Shown piece after piece: positions 8,301 to 16,273 of a stretch of 40,613 bases of DNA. The translations under genes were made by a program, and so were the position numbers. Every line of letters starts with the position of its first letter. Position 1 is the first letter of the stretch. The DNA is from Gallionellaceae bacterium (GTDB lineage Bacteria > Pseudomonadota > Gammaproteobacteria > Burkholderiales > Gallionellaceae), in contig WSYA01000034.1 of the NCBI GenBank assembly GCA_009773615.1, positions 1-40,613 of the forward strand, read 5' to 3'. The notes below the pieces were generated by a model that did not search any database, was not told the DNA's origin, and worked only from the letters and a program-made list of their open reading frames with translations.

Positions 8301-8636
8301 GCGCGCCTCGATTAAATCCACGTTAAAACGCGTATAACGATTAAGCAGGTAGGCTCCGAGCAACGCTTCCAGCGTGCTGCCCGTCGCCATGCCGAACACC
8401 GCCAACACAGGCAATCCCGAAACCACATTGGCGAAAAACGAACCGATGAACACGCCCGGCCATAAACGGTAGCCGTACAACAGCAATACTGCGAGGGATA
8501 TACCGGAGGGGGGCCAGAACACGGTGACCGAGTGTTCCAGCAACGAGAGGGAGAGACCGATCTGAGCCGTGACGAAATATACGAAAGCCAGTAAGCCGCC
8601 TCGCACCCAATCACTTTGTAGAAGTTGCTTATTCAA
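5316..8636 (-). CDS. MASE1-PAS-GGDEF-EAL cyclic-di-GMP signalling protein
   Basis: This 1106-residue inner-membrane protein starts with a MASE1 sensor (about 8 membrane segments, residues 10-290), followed by three PAS/PAC modules (about 300-420, 425-550, 555-680), a GGDEF diguanylate cyclase domain (about 690-850) and an EAL phosphodiesterase domain (about 860-1100). The cyclase site RIGGDEF and the EAL residues (GAEALLRW, EITEGIMM, IDDFGTGFSSL, KIDQSFV) are all intact, so both making and breaking c-di-GMP are possible. The ligand is unknown; PAS domains may bind haem or flavin. The start appears to be TTG at 8636, with only a weak ribosome site, so the exact N-terminus is uncertain. It lies 53 bases behind pntB on the same strand. 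Confidence 0.93.
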   Translation of the reverse strand: MNKQLLQSDWVRGGLLAFVYFVTAQIGLSLSLLEHSVTVFWPPSGISLAVLLLYGYRLWPGVFIGSFFANVVSGLPVLAVFGMATGSTLEALLGAYLLNRYTRFNVDLIEARDIFRLMWRGGVVSTLLGALIGVLCLTWAGAISWNQYRQAMLIWWMGNTLGVVVFAPVVIAFLRHRTFAWTPVNRKPALLLFGILLVMCLMIFTDLSKDLLGRQPRVFLLLPMVVWAALGFNSRIVSAVLLIISFSALFSGASGQGFFHDYTMSNVFDIWGLLIVLSMLGVTLSAVNYQRNRARINLERSERNLKRAQHVSKVGSWELNIPKNKLEWSEEAYRIFGVEQGTPLSLEKFLSFIHPDDAKSVSAAWQAAMQGEPYDIEHRIVVQGEIKWVREQAEMDFDARGQAISGIGTITDISASKQAETELRESQQSQQAIIDTALDAVIQMDEQGRITGWNRQATRMFGWEREEAVGHLLHETIVPEHYREAHVKGFQRVLAGGEAHVLDTRIKVEGLHRDRHILQIELAITKIKIKDKFEFSAFIRDISRQKREEEQLRLAAKVFESTNEAILISDINNNIVAVNDAFISMTGYSFDEVKGRDPRLLSSGDHDVAFFQNMWHSINSEGGWQGEIVDKHKDGRRLYKKLAINAVKDVQDVVTHYIAISSDISERKEYDKNIHFLAYYDVLTGLPNRTLLRDRLGQMIATAHRDNEIFALLFLDLDRFKYINDSMGHSVGDKLLQSVAQRLQDCVREGDTVSRIGGDEFIVLLRGVDEQGVMLVADKLLRALATPFNLSGQEISTYASIGIALYPAHATDIDVLMKNADAAMYNAKENGRNNYKFFTPEMHFRANQIFEMEKDLRFALEQDQFTLVYQPQVDLATGKICGAEALLRWKHPEKGFISPADFIPVAEETGQIVAIGEWVLRTACWRFASWQKQGMPVFPIAVNMSIRQLRQPNLADVIESILKENALEPECLELEITEGIMMGDTKIAMDFLTRMRKLGVQMSIDDFGTGFSSLSYLKNMPVHKLKIDQSFVRDIETDESDAAIVRSIISLGHRLDMGVIAEGVETLEQLDFLRIRGCDEIQGYFYSRPLVADDFIKFVNSDPQLP

Positions 8637-8689
8637 TCAAGATATCCATTAACCATAACGTCTTTACGAACCGCACCTCCCAACTGTGC

Positions 8690-10111
8690 TTAGCTCTTCA
8701 ACGCAACGAGCACCTCATCCAACATTTTCTTGGCATCGCCGAACAGCATGCGGTTGTTCTCTTTGTAGAACAGCGGATTGTCCACGCCCGCATAGCCGGT
8801 AGCCATGCTACGCTTCATCATGATAGAAGTTTTGGCTCTCCACACTTCCAGCACCGGCATGCCGGCGATGGGGCTGGTCGGGTCTTCCTGCGCTGCCGGG
8901 TTCACGATGTCATTCGCGCCGATCACGATGGATACATCGGTATCCGGGAAGTCCGCATTGAGCTCATCCATCTCCATCACGATGTCGTAGGGCACTCTGG
9001 CTTCAGCCAACAACACGTTCATGTGACCCGGCATGCGGCCGGCAACCGGATGGATACCGAAGCGCACATTGACACCTTTTTCGCGCAACAACTTAGTGAT
9101 CTCGTAGACCGTGTGCTGAGCTTGAGCCACTGCCATACCGTATCCCGGCACAATGATCACGCTCTTGGCTTCGCGCAATAGTTCGGCCGTCTCGACTGCA
9201 TTGATAGCGACCACTTCGCCCGCCGGTTGCGCATCTCCGTCAGCTTTCTTGGCTGGTTTACCAACACCACTGCCAAATCCGCCTGCAATAACACTGATGA
9301 AATTGCGGTTCATCGCGCGACACATGATGTAGGAAAGAATGGCACCGCTGGATCCCACCAGCGCGCCGGTGACGATCAACAAGTCGTTGTTCAACATGAA
9401 ACCGGTTGCCGCTGCCGCCCATCCGGAATAACTGTTCAGCATGGACACCACCACCGGCATATCGGCGCCGCCGATGGCCATCACCATGTGAATGCCGAAC
9501 AGAAGTGCAATCACCGTCATCGCGGTCAGGCCTATCATGCCCGCGCTAATCGAAGCTGCGTGCAGAAACTGCCAGCCGAACGCGAAGACGGCCAACAGAC
9601 CCAGCAGGTTCAGTAAGTGGCGTCCCGGCAGCAACAGCGGCTTGCCGCCGATCTTTCCCGACAGCTTGCCGAAGGCGATGAGGGAACCAGAGAAGGTCAC
9701 CGCACCGATCAGTATGCCCAGATAGACTTCGACCTCCTCGATGCTTTTTTCAGCACTGGATAGATTCAATGCCACCATCGGATCAATGTAATTGGCAAAG
9801 CCGACCAGACAGGCAGAGAGACCGACCAAGCTGTGCATCAGTGCAACCAGTTCCGGCATCTGTGTCATTTTCACCTTGCGCGCGGCATAGAGTCCGATGC
9901 TGCCCCCCACTACCATCGCGCCTATGATCCAGGGGATTCCGGCCATCGTGACGCGCGGCCCAAATACCGTCGCCAGCACGGCGATCGTCATGCCTATCAT
10001 GCCGTAGAGATTGCCGCGCCGCGAAGATTCAGGACTGGATAGACCGCCTAGGCTGAGGATGAAGAGGATGATTGCACCAATATAAGCAACCGTTGCCAAA
10101 CTTGCAGACAT
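8690..10111 (-). CDS. pntB: NAD(P) transhydrogenase subunit beta
   Basis: PntB, with PntA, forms the proton-translocating transhydrogenase that uses the proton gradient to reduce NADP+ with NADH. The 473-residue protein has about nine membrane segments in residues 1-260 and then the NADP(H)-binding domain III, with the family motifs [32 protein letters not shown] (split here by position near residue 345), EMDELNADF and [16 protein letters not shown]. The ATG at 10111 is preceded by AAGGAT, and the pntA stop is 12 bases upstream, so they are an operon. A cytoplasm-directed NADPH source of this type suits autotrophic or biosynthetic NADPH demand. Confidence 0.97.
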   Translation of the reverse strand: MSASLATVAYIGAIILFILSLGGLSSPESSRRGNLYGMIGMTIAVLATVFGPRVTMAGIPWIIGAMVVGGSIGLYAARKVKMTQMPELVALMHSLVGLSACLVGFANYIDPMVALNLSSAEKSIEEVEVYLGILIGAVTFSGSLIAFGKLSGKIGGKPLLLPGRHLLNLLGLLAVFAFGWQFLHAASISAGMIGLTAMTVIALLFGIHMVMAIGGADMPVVVSMLNSYSGWAAAATGFMLNNDLLIVTGALVGSSGAILSYIMCRAMNRNFISVIAGGFGSGVGKPAKKADGDAQPAGEVVAINAVETAELLREAKSVIIVPGYGMAVAQAQHTVYEITKLLREKGVNVRFGIHPVAGRMPGHMNVLLAEARVPYDIVMEMDELNADFPDTDVSIVIGANDIVNPAAQEDPTSPIAGMPVLEVWRAKTSIMMKRSMATGYAGVDNPLFYKENNRMLFGDAKKMLDEVLVALKS

Positions 10112-10123
10112 GTTTATTTATCC

Positions 10124-11698
10124 TTATTTGCGGAACATCGACAGCATGCGTCGAGTAACGGCGAAACCGCCGAACATATTGACCGCAGTGAGCGCGATAC
10201 CCACCACCGCCAACCAGCGTATCCAGCCATCCGGACGACCCAGCCCGAATCCCAGCGGCGGCGCGACCTGCACCAGCGCGCCGATAGCGATGATGCTGCT
10301 GATCGCATTGGTGACACTCATTAACGGAGTGTGCAGTGCCGGGGTGACATTCCACACCACCATGTAACCGATGAAACACGCGAGCACGAACACTGTGAAG
10401 TGGCCCAAGAACGCTGCGGGCGCATAAGCACCGACAAGCAGAAACAGCAGCGCGGCGACCCCGAATATTGCGGCCATCTTTCCTGCCGAAACAGGTGCTC
10501 CACCGCCGCCGTGACCATGCGCGGCAGGCGCAACAAACGGCTTGGCTGCAACCGGTTTTGCCGCAGGCAATTTCGGTGCAGGCGCGGGCCAGGTGAGCTC
10601 ACCGTTCTTGATGACCGTCAGGCCTCGAATGGCATCGTCGTCCATATTGACATTGACAATGCCATCCTTGGCCTTGCACAGCTCCTCGGTCAGACGGAAC
10701 AGATTGGTCGCATACAGCGACGAAGACTGTTTGGCCAAACGACTATTCAGGTCGGTGTAACCAACGATGGTCACGCCATGCTTCACCACCGCCTGGCCGG
10801 GTTCGGTCAATTCGCAATTGCCGCCTCGCTCCGCAGCCATGTCGACGATGACGCTACCCGGCTTCATGCTCCGCACCATCTCGGCGGTGATTAGCCTGGG
10901 CGCAGGCTTGCCGGGGATCAACGCGGTCGTGATGATGATGTCCACTTCCTTGGCCTGCTTGGCGTACATATTGCGCTGCGCCTGCTGAAAGCCCTCGCTC
11001 ATCACCTTGGCGTAGCCACCGCCGCCACCGCCTTCTTCCTCATACTCGACTTTCACAAATTCACCGCCAAGAGATTTAACCTGGTCGGCAACTTCGGCCC
11101 GGGTGTCGTTGGCGCGCACGATCGCACCCAGCCCTGCGGCAGTGCTGATTGCTGCGAGGCCGGCCACGCCGGCACCCGCGATGAATACCTTGGCCGGCGG
11201 AACTTTGCCCGCAGCCGTGATCTGACCGCTGAAAAAGCGATCAAATACATTAGCAGCCTCGATGACTGCCCGGTAGCCAGCCACCCCAGCCTGTGAACTC
11301 AGCGCATCCATCTTCTGGGCGCGACTCAATATACGCGGCAGACAGTCGATGGCCAGCACAGTGGCCTTCTTCGCGGCCAGTTGCTGCATCAGTTCCGGAT
11401 TTTGCGCAGGCCAGATGAAGCCGATCAAGTGGCCACCTTCACGCATCAAACCAACTTCTTCCTTCGTCGGTACAGACACCTTAAAAACAATGTCGGATTC
11501 TGCCCAAAGCTTTGCAGCACTATCGACAATTGTTGCACCAGCAGCACGATAAGTGTCGTCACTGAAATTTGCCGCCTCTCCGGCACCGGATTGTATTGAA
11601 ACCGTAAAACCCAGCTTTATGAGTTTTTCAACGACATCCGGCACGGTGGCAACGCGCTTTTCACCTGCGCTCGTTTCCGCAGGAATCCCTATACGCAT
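10124..11698 (-). CDS. pntA: NAD(P) transhydrogenase subunit alpha
   Basis: PntA carries the NAD(H)-binding domain I (residues 1-380; GIPAETSAGEKRVATVP at the N-terminus, SSQAGVAGY, and GAGVAGLAAISTAAGLGA as nucleotide fold) joined through a Gly/Pro/Ala and His-rich linker (AAHGHGGGGAP) to four membrane segments (about 410-515). The 524-residue length agrees with the single-chain alpha subunit of E. coli type rather than the split PntAA/PntAB form. A run of six glycines in the domain I loop (EEEGGGGGGYAKVMSE) is longer than I expect. The ATG at 11698 follows AGAGGAGA. A hairpin with a T run lies in the leader only 28 bases upstream, suggesting attenuation. Confidence 0.97.
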   Translation of the reverse strand: MRIGIPAETSAGEKRVATVPDVVEKLIKLGFTVSIQSGAGEAANFSDDTYRAAGATIVDSAAKLWAESDIVFKVSVPTKEEVGLMREGGHLIGFIWPAQNPELMQQLAAKKATVLAIDCLPRILSRAQKMDALSSQAGVAGYRAVIEAANVFDRFFSGQITAAGKVPPAKVFIAGAGVAGLAAISTAAGLGAIVRANDTRAEVADQVKSLGGEFVKVEYEEEGGGGGGYAKVMSEGFQQAQRNMYAKQAKEVDIIITTALIPGKPAPRLITAEMVRSMKPGSVIVDMAAERGGNCELTEPGQAVVKHGVTIVGYTDLNSRLAKQSSSLYATNLFRLTEELCKAKDGIVNVNMDDDAIRGLTVIKNGELTWPAPAPKLPAAKPVAAKPFVAPAAHGHGGGGAPVSAGKMAAIFGVAALLFLLVGAYAPAAFLGHFTVFVLACFIGYMVVWNVTPALHTPLMSVTNAISSIIAIGALVQVAPPLGFGLGRPDGWIRWLAVVGIALTAVNMFGGFAVTRRMLSMFRK

Positions 11699-11726
11699 GA
11701 AGATTCTCCTCTTGATTGCACCCTTG

Positions 11727-11750
11727 AAAAACGCCCGGGGTCGCCGGGCG
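11727..11750 (-). terminator. Hairpin plus T-run in the pntA leader, possible attenuator
   Basis: On the minus strand a GC stem CGCCCGG-CGACC-CCGGGCG (11750-11732) runs straight into TTTTT, the form of an intrinsic terminator. It lies downstream of the best pntA promoter (-10 at 11776-11771) and ends about 28 bases before the pntA ATG, so it cannot simply be the end of the upstream gene, which has its own terminator at 11807-11828. Confidence 0.6.
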
Positions 11751-11770
11751 CTATCTATTCTTATTTTGCA

Positions 11771-11776
11771 ATTATA
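11771..11776 (-). promoter_or_regulatory. Probable -10 box of the pntAB promoter
   Basis: A perfect TATAAT on the minus strand lies 73 bases upstream of the pntA ATG. No good -35 is seen at 16-18 bases, so an activator may be needed. The start site would be near 11764, giving a leader of about 65 bases that includes the hairpin at 11732-11750. Confidence 0.45.
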
Positions 11777-11806
11777 TACGAGCTTTTAAGGATGCGATGC
11801 ACCAAT

Positions 11807-11828
11807 AGAAAAGCACGCCGCAGCGTGC
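11807..11828 (-). terminator. Intrinsic terminator behind the copper-storage-like gene
   Basis: On the minus strand the stem GCACGC-TGCG-GCGTGC (11828-11813) is followed by TTTTC. It lies about 50 bases after the stop codon of the preceding gene. The stem is flanked by A and T runs on both sides and could work weakly in the other direction. Confidence 0.65.
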
Positions 11829-11878
11829 CTTTCCAATACTTTTTCCCACTTTTTCATCGCGGGCATTATCGGTGCAAA

Positions 11879-12321
11879 TCAAGCCGCGATCTTCTTGCAC
11901 TCCTTGTAACGGGCGGCAGAGGCTTCCATGCAGGCCTTGCACTCGGGATGCTTTTCCGTCTTCTTGCATTCTTCTTCACACTCTTTGCATACATCCATCG
12001 CCAATTTGGCCATCTGCGGCAGATTTTTTTGCTTCGGCGGCAGCCAGTTTTTGCAAGGCGCCACACACGGCCTCGACTTGGCTGGCACTCTTGGCGCAAG
12101 CCGCCATCGTCTTATCGCCTTGGCCCAACAGCACCAGACAGTGCTGCAAGCATATCTGCGCTTTGAGCACGGCAATCGGATGCCGCTTCGATCAGCCCGG
12201 TATTGCGCGTGGACATATTGTGATGATGGGCATGCGCATCCGGCTCGGCGGCAAACACGCGACCCGTCGTGGCAGCCGCAGCCATTGCGGCAGCACCTAG
12301 TAACAATTCCCTACGATTCAT
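11879..12321 (-). pseudogene. Csp1-like four-helix-bundle copper-storage protein, two frameshifts
   Basis: Pieces in three frames join into one protein of about 146 residues. It starts with a twin-arginine signal (MNRRELLLGAAAMAAAATTG), as in exported Csp1 copper-storage proteins, then a His-rich mature start (HAHHHN), then the Cys pattern of the family: QICLQHC, MAACAK, EAVCGAL, MDVCKECEEECKK, PECKACMEA, YKECKK. These cysteines line the core of a four-helix bundle that binds many Cu(I) ions. One extra base lies near 12170-12182 and another in a run of seven T at 12024-12030. Both shifts are +1, and 443 bases minus 2 is a whole number of codons. The Cys pattern is preserved throughout, so sequencing error or very recent inactivation is likelier than old decay. 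The ATG follows AAGGAGA. Confidence 0.75.
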
Positions 12322-12406
12322 CCGGCTCTCCTTGAGTGAGTTATAAAAAATATAAGCGGCGCACAGTGTACTGCAACTTTTCCGCTCTCACCCGCACCAC
12401 CCTGTA

Positions 12407-14320
12407 TCACGGCTTATCTTCCAACAACGATGCCTCGAATTGCTCCAGCGGCAGCGGCTTGCCGAACAAAAAGCCCTGAAAAGCGTGGCAGCCGTGTTTA
12501 TCAAGAAACTCGTATTGCTCTTCGGTCTCCACCCCTTCCGCGATCACGTTCAGCGCCAGTGCATCGCTCATGGCGATGATAGCCTGCACGATGGCAGCAT
12601 CGTTTGCATCCACCGCAATGTCGCGCACGAAAGAGTGGTCGATCTTGATCTGATCCAGCGGCAATTGTTTGAGATATTGCAGAGAAGAATAGCCGGTGCC
12701 GAAATCGTCCAGTGAAAAACTCAAACCCAGCAGTTTCAACTCGCGCATCTTGGCAATCATATTTTCTAGGTTTTCCAACACCATGCTCTCGGTCAGCTCC
12801 AACTTGAGGTGCGATGGCTTCGCGCCGCTTTCCAGCAACGCACGCTGCACCCGGACAACAAAATCGGACTGGCGGAACTGTTTGGCACTGACGTTCACCG
12901 CCAGCGTCAAATCGCGCGTCAGCGCACTGCCCTGCCAAGTGCGGAGTTGCGCGCAAGCCGCTTGCAACACCCACAACCCGACCGGCACGATCATGCCGCT
13001 CTCCTCCAGCAGCGGGATAAATTGCAACGGAGAGATCAGGCCGCGCTCGGGGTGTATCCAACGCAGTAAAACCTCTGCCCCCAAAGGCCGGTGCGAACTG
13101 TCCACCTGTATTTGATAGTAGAGCTGAAACTGGTGATTTTCCAACGCCAGACGCAACTCGGTTTCCATGTCGGCACGCGTTTCGATTGCCGATTGCGTTT
13201 CAGGATCGTAAAACCGGATCGCGTCGCGTCCTGCCGTTTTGGCCTGATACATGGCGATGTCGGCATATTTGAGCAGGTCTTCCACGCTGTCTTTATGCCC
13301 TTTGAACATCACGATGCCGATGCTCCACGTGGTGTGATGGCTGCGCTCCTTGAGCTGGTAAGGCTGACCCAACGCCGCCTGTATCTTTTCGGCCACCCGC
13401 TCGGCCTGAGTCGCGGCCTCATGACCTTTAGAGCCCAGCGTCTCCAGCACCAGCACAAACTCATCGCCGCCCAGTCGCGCCACCGTGTCGCCGTCGCGCA
13501 CACAGGACAACAGGCGTGCGGCGACTTCGATCAGCAACAGATCGCCGATCTCATGACCTTTGGTATCGTTGAGCGTCTTGAAATGATCCAAATCGAGGAA
13601 CATGATCGCGCCGAGCTGCCCGTTGCGCACGCTCACCGCAAGCGCCTGTTGCAGTCGATCCATCAACAAACGGCGGTTGGGCAACCGCGTCAATGCGTCG
13701 AAAAACGCCAGTTGGTGAATTTGCTGTTCGCTTTGTTTGCGTTCGGTGATGTCGCGTACGGTCGCCTGAAACACAGACCTGCCATCCAACTCCATAGCGC
13801 TGAGCAATATCTCGACAGGAAAATCCTTTCCATCGTCGACACGCCGGTACACCCACTCGAAGCGATCACTGCCCGTCTCCATTGCACTGGCGATGTGCTG
13901 ATTGGCCGATACCAAGGAAGCCATACCGTTCGCTTGCTGCGGCGGCGACAAATCGGCAGGATGCTTGGAACAGAATTCTTCCTGCGTCGCACAACCGAAC
14001 ATCTCCAGCGTCGCCTTGTTGCAATCGAAGAATCCGCTCTCGTCCAGCAACATCACCGCATCGCCGGTGGAATCGAAGAGCTGACGATACTTGTTTTCGG
14101 ATTTTCGAATTTCGCGCAGCAAGGACAGCGTGCGGCGATTTGCTTGGGTTAATAGCGCTGTGGCGAGTGAAGCCACAATAAGGGAAGCGATCAAACCAGT
14201 AATCAGATAATCCGGGGTGACAACACCGTGAAAATACAGACTGCAAGCGGAAACAATCAGCAGCGTGCCGAGGATACTGCCGATCACCACCCATATAGGG
14301 CGCAAAGTCAAGAAATCCAT
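12407..14320 (-). CDS. Membrane PAS-GGDEF-EAL cyclic-di-GMP protein
   Basis: This 637-residue protein has two N-terminal membrane segments (about 10-32 and 38-60), a PAS domain (about 72-195), a GGDEF domain (about 200-365) and an EAL domain (about 375-630). The cyclase site RLGGDEF is intact, with a 10-residue insertion later (LGSKGHEAATQAE). The EAL domain has EVLLRW in place of EALLRW, a common active variant, and keeps ELTESMVLE, LDDFGTGYSSL and KIDHSFV. It is a second candidate bifunctional c-di-GMP enzyme in the window and differs from the larger one by lacking a MASE1 sensor. GGGGGTAACG upstream of the ATG can serve as ribosome site. It precedes the copper-storage gene by about 85 bases. 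Confidence 0.92.
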   Translation of the reverse strand: MDFLTLRPIWVVIGSILGTLLIVSACSLYFHGVVTPDYLITGLIASLIVASLATALLTQANRRTLSLLREIRKSENKYRQLFDSTGDAVMLLDESGFFDCNKATLEMFGCATQEEFCSKHPADLSPPQQANGMASLVSANQHIASAMETGSDRFEWVYRRVDDGKDFPVEILLSAMELDGRSVFQATVRDITERKQSEQQIHQLAFFDALTRLPNRRLLMDRLQQALAVSVRNGQLGAIMFLDLDHFKTLNDTKGHEIGDLLLIEVAARLLSCVRDGDTVARLGGDEFVLVLETLGSKGHEAATQAERVAEKIQAALGQPYQLKERSHHTTWSIGIVMFKGHKDSVEDLLKYADIAMYQAKTAGRDAIRFYDPETQSAIETRADMETELRLALENHQFQLYYQIQVDSSHRPLGAEVLLRWIHPERGLISPLQFIPLLEESGMIVPVGLWVLQAACAQLRTWQGSALTRDLTLAVNVSAKQFRQSDFVVRVQRALLESGAKPSHLKLELTESMVLENLENMIAKMRELKLLGLSFSLDDFGTGYSSLQYLKQLPLDQIKIDHSFVRDIAVDANDAAIVQAIIAMSDALALNVIAEGVETEEQYEFLDKHGCHAFQGFLFGKPLPLEQFEASLLEDKP

Positions 14321-14322
14321 CG

Positions 14323-14532
14323 TTACCCCCGGCTACCTGAGTACACCTCAGGCCGAGATACAACCTGCATGCCGATGAAGCGTATAGTCAATGTCGCACC
14401 GATCATGACGACCGGCACGGACAATGCGAACAGCAGGATATTCCAGAAAATGGGCAAGATGAAATTCGTCGGGTGGTTAGTGTTTTGCGCAATCCTAACC
14501 CATAATGCCCCGACTTTACCAAAGCTTATTTC
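14323..14532 (-). other. Open frame for a possible small membrane protein
   Basis: The exbD frame stays open for 69 codons after its TAA stop and ends two bases before the ATG of the GGDEF-EAL gene. It reads a clear hydrophobic segment (NFILPIFWNILLFALSVPVV, then MIGATLTIRFIGM) and a polar tail. There is no ATG before that segment; TTG at 14457 is the best start and has no obvious ribosome site. It could be a small coupled membrane protein, a lost extension, or chance. I do not recognise it. Confidence 0.25.
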
Positions 14533-14946
14533 TTACTTGGCCGCGATGGTGATGAATGACAGCTTCGTCACCCCGGCATGCTGGGCGATAGCCATGATCT
14601 GCGCCACGCGCCCGTAGGGAACCGCCGTGTCGGCTTCGATCTGAAGCTGAAAAGACGGGTTCGCCGTTACACGTGTTCGCAGCAGCTCCGTCAATTCGGC
14701 ATCACTGGGCTGGCTGTTGTTCAATGAAATTTTTCCCTGCGCATCGATGGATAAATGATCCGGCTGCGGCTTGTTGTCACTCGCCACAGCAGCCGTTTTG
14801 GGCAAGCTGATCTTGAGCGATTGCGGGGACAGCAGCGGCGCAGTGATGATGAACACCACCAGCAGCACCAGCATCACGTCCACCAAGGGCGTGACGTTGA
14901 TCTCGCTCATCATGCCGTCCTGCTGCGATCCGTTTCCGATAGACAT
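14533..14946 (-). CDS. exbD: ExbD/TolR-family transport protein
   Basis: ExbD is the small partner of the ExbB proton channel that powers TonB. The 137 residues show a short cytoplasmic start, one membrane segment with the essential acidic residue (NVTPLVDVMLVLLVVFIITA) and a periplasmic domain ending GVTKLSFITIAAK. The start lies 3 bases after the exbB stop. It is the last gene in the receptor-PepSY-tonB-exbB-exbD operon. A second exbD is at 36922. Confidence 0.93.
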   Translation of the reverse strand: MSIGNGSQQDGMMSEINVTPLVDVMLVLLVVFIITAPLLSPQSLKISLPKTAAVASDNKPQPDHLSIDAQGKISLNNSQPSDAELTELLRTRVTANPSFQLQIEADTAVPYGRVAQIMAIAQHAGVTKLSFITIAAK

Positions 14947-14949
14947 GCT

Positions 14950-15606
14950 TTACCCCTTAAAATCGTGCTTGGCGGCCAGACGGATAAAGTCGTGCGCGAA
15001 ATTTTCCAGCTCCGTCACATTCACCTTCAGACGCCGCAGGAACAGGTTATAGGCCAGCACGGCGGGCAAGGCCGTGGCGATGCCGATAGCGGTGGCGATC
15101 AGCGCTTCGCCTATCGGGCCTGCAACGATATCCAAACTGGCTGCTCCTGTTTTTCCGATATCTTGCAACGCGTGCATGATGCCCCACACCGTACCGAACA
15201 AGCCCACAAAAGGTGCTGTCGAACCTATGGTCGCCAGCTCAGCCAAGCCGCGCTCGTGGTAGCGCTGAATATTCTGCAATTGCTGGCGCAACATGCGCTC
15301 CAGCACATCCTGCGGCGTACCGAGATGCTTCAAGTCCTGCTGATCCGCATTCAGGCTTTTCAACTCCGCAAAGCCCGCCTGCCCCAGATGCGCGAAATCG
15401 CCCGCACCGTTCTTCACCACCTCGGCGGCGGACTGCCAATCGCGCGCATCCCAGAATGCCTGCTTGAAGGCGCGGTTTAACTTGCCGACCTGCACCTGTT
15501 TCCATACTTTAAAAAACGCTATGGACCAAGTGGCAATCGACAAAATGATCAGCAACAGCAACGTCGCGGCAACAATCGGCGAACCCACGGAAAATAAATT
15601 ACTCAT
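14950..15606 (-). CDS. exbB: ExbB/TolQ-family proton channel
   Basis: This 218-residue inner-membrane protein has the three membrane segments of the MotA/TolQ/ExbB family (about 10-35, 120-145, 160-185). The conserved GSTAPFVGLFGTVWGIMHAL and GEALIATAIGIATALPAVLAY regions, which form the ion path, are present. Together with the neighbouring ExbD and TonB it would carry proton-motive force to the outer-membrane receptor of the same operon. Its ATG overlaps the tonB stop as ATGA, indicating translational coupling. Confidence 0.94.
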   Translation of the reverse strand: MSNLFSVGSPIVAATLLLLIILSIATWSIAFFKVWKQVQVGKLNRAFKQAFWDARDWQSAAEVVKNGAGDFAHLGQAGFAELKSLNADQQDLKHLGTPQDVLERMLRQQLQNIQRYHERGLAELATIGSTAPFVGLFGTVWGIMHALQDIGKTGAASLDIVAGPIGEALIATAIGIATALPAVLAYNLFLRRLKVNVTELENFAHDFIRLAAKHDFKG

Positions 15607-16253
15607 GCTTCGTTATCCCTCAATGCAAAGTTGACCGGAACTATAAACCATTTCGTGACGGCTCGCCCCGCCTGGCGTGCAGGCGTAAAGCGCCAGCTTT
15701 TCACCGTTTGCAAAGCAGCAATATCCAGCACCCCATAACCGCTGCTGGACTGCAACAACACCTGACCGGCATACCCATCGGCCAACACTTCCACATTGAG
15801 CATTACCTTGCCGTGATAGCCCATGCGACGTGCGACCAGCGGGTAAGAGGGGCGCGGATTACTCAAGTAGGCCGCTTTGTAATCCGGCTCGCTGTCCGGC
15901 GCAGGCGAGGCCGCAGTTGCCGGCAATACAGCCTCAAGCTGCGCAATTGCTTCGACAGCCTCTTGCTTAAATTTCAGTGGAAGCGGCTGTTCGGCGGGAT
16001 CGACGCTCGCCTGCGGCTTGGGCACAGGCTGCGCTTGAATTTGCGCAACGTCTGCTTGCCGCATAACCATCGAGACCGACATTTCGCTCAAAGCGATTGG
16101 CGCTGGCTGCGACTGCGCCATCCATACAAAAAGCGCTCCGCCATGCAGCATCATCACTGCCGCAAACACGCACATTCGCTCGCGCAGCCCTGTATCCGTA
16201 TAGCTCTTTCCGCATAAGCGCAGCGGCAACAGTGTTGTGAGAACGTATGGCAT
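15603..16253 (-). CDS. tonB: TonB energy-transducing protein
   Basis: TonB spans the periplasm and opens outer-membrane receptors. The 216 residues contain one membrane anchor (about 28-46, FAAVMMLHGGALFVWMA), a Pro/Gln-rich periplasmic stretch (about 70-140) and the C-terminal TonB domain: NPRPSYPLVARRMGYHGKVM through SWRFTPARQAGRAVTKWFIV. The N-terminal extension of about 27 residues before the anchor is somewhat long, so a later start is possible, though no better ribosome site is visible. It lies 20 bases after the PepSY gene and overlaps exbB. Confidence 0.92.
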   Translation of the reverse strand: MPYVLTTLLPLRLCGKSYTDTGLRERMCVFAAVMMLHGGALFVWMAQSQPAPIALSEMSVSMVMRQADVAQIQAQPVPKPQASVDPAEQPLPLKFKQEAVEAIAQLEAVLPATAASPAPDSEPDYKAAYLSNPRPSYPLVARRMGYHGKVMLNVEVLADGYAGQVLLQSSSGYGVLDIAALQTVKSWRFTPARQAGRAVTKWFIVPVNFALRDNEA

Positions 16254-16273
16254 AACCTAATTTATGCCCGAAG

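Noticed and set aside
11879..12321. Three separate small genes in the copper-storage region
   Set aside because: The three frames together give one continuous Csp1-like protein with the correct cysteine spacing, so separate genes are unlikely.
13091..14152. 353-codon plus-strand frame opposite the second GGDEF-EAL gene
   Set aside because: The minus-strand frame encodes intact GGDEF and PAS domains; the other frame shows no recognisable domain.
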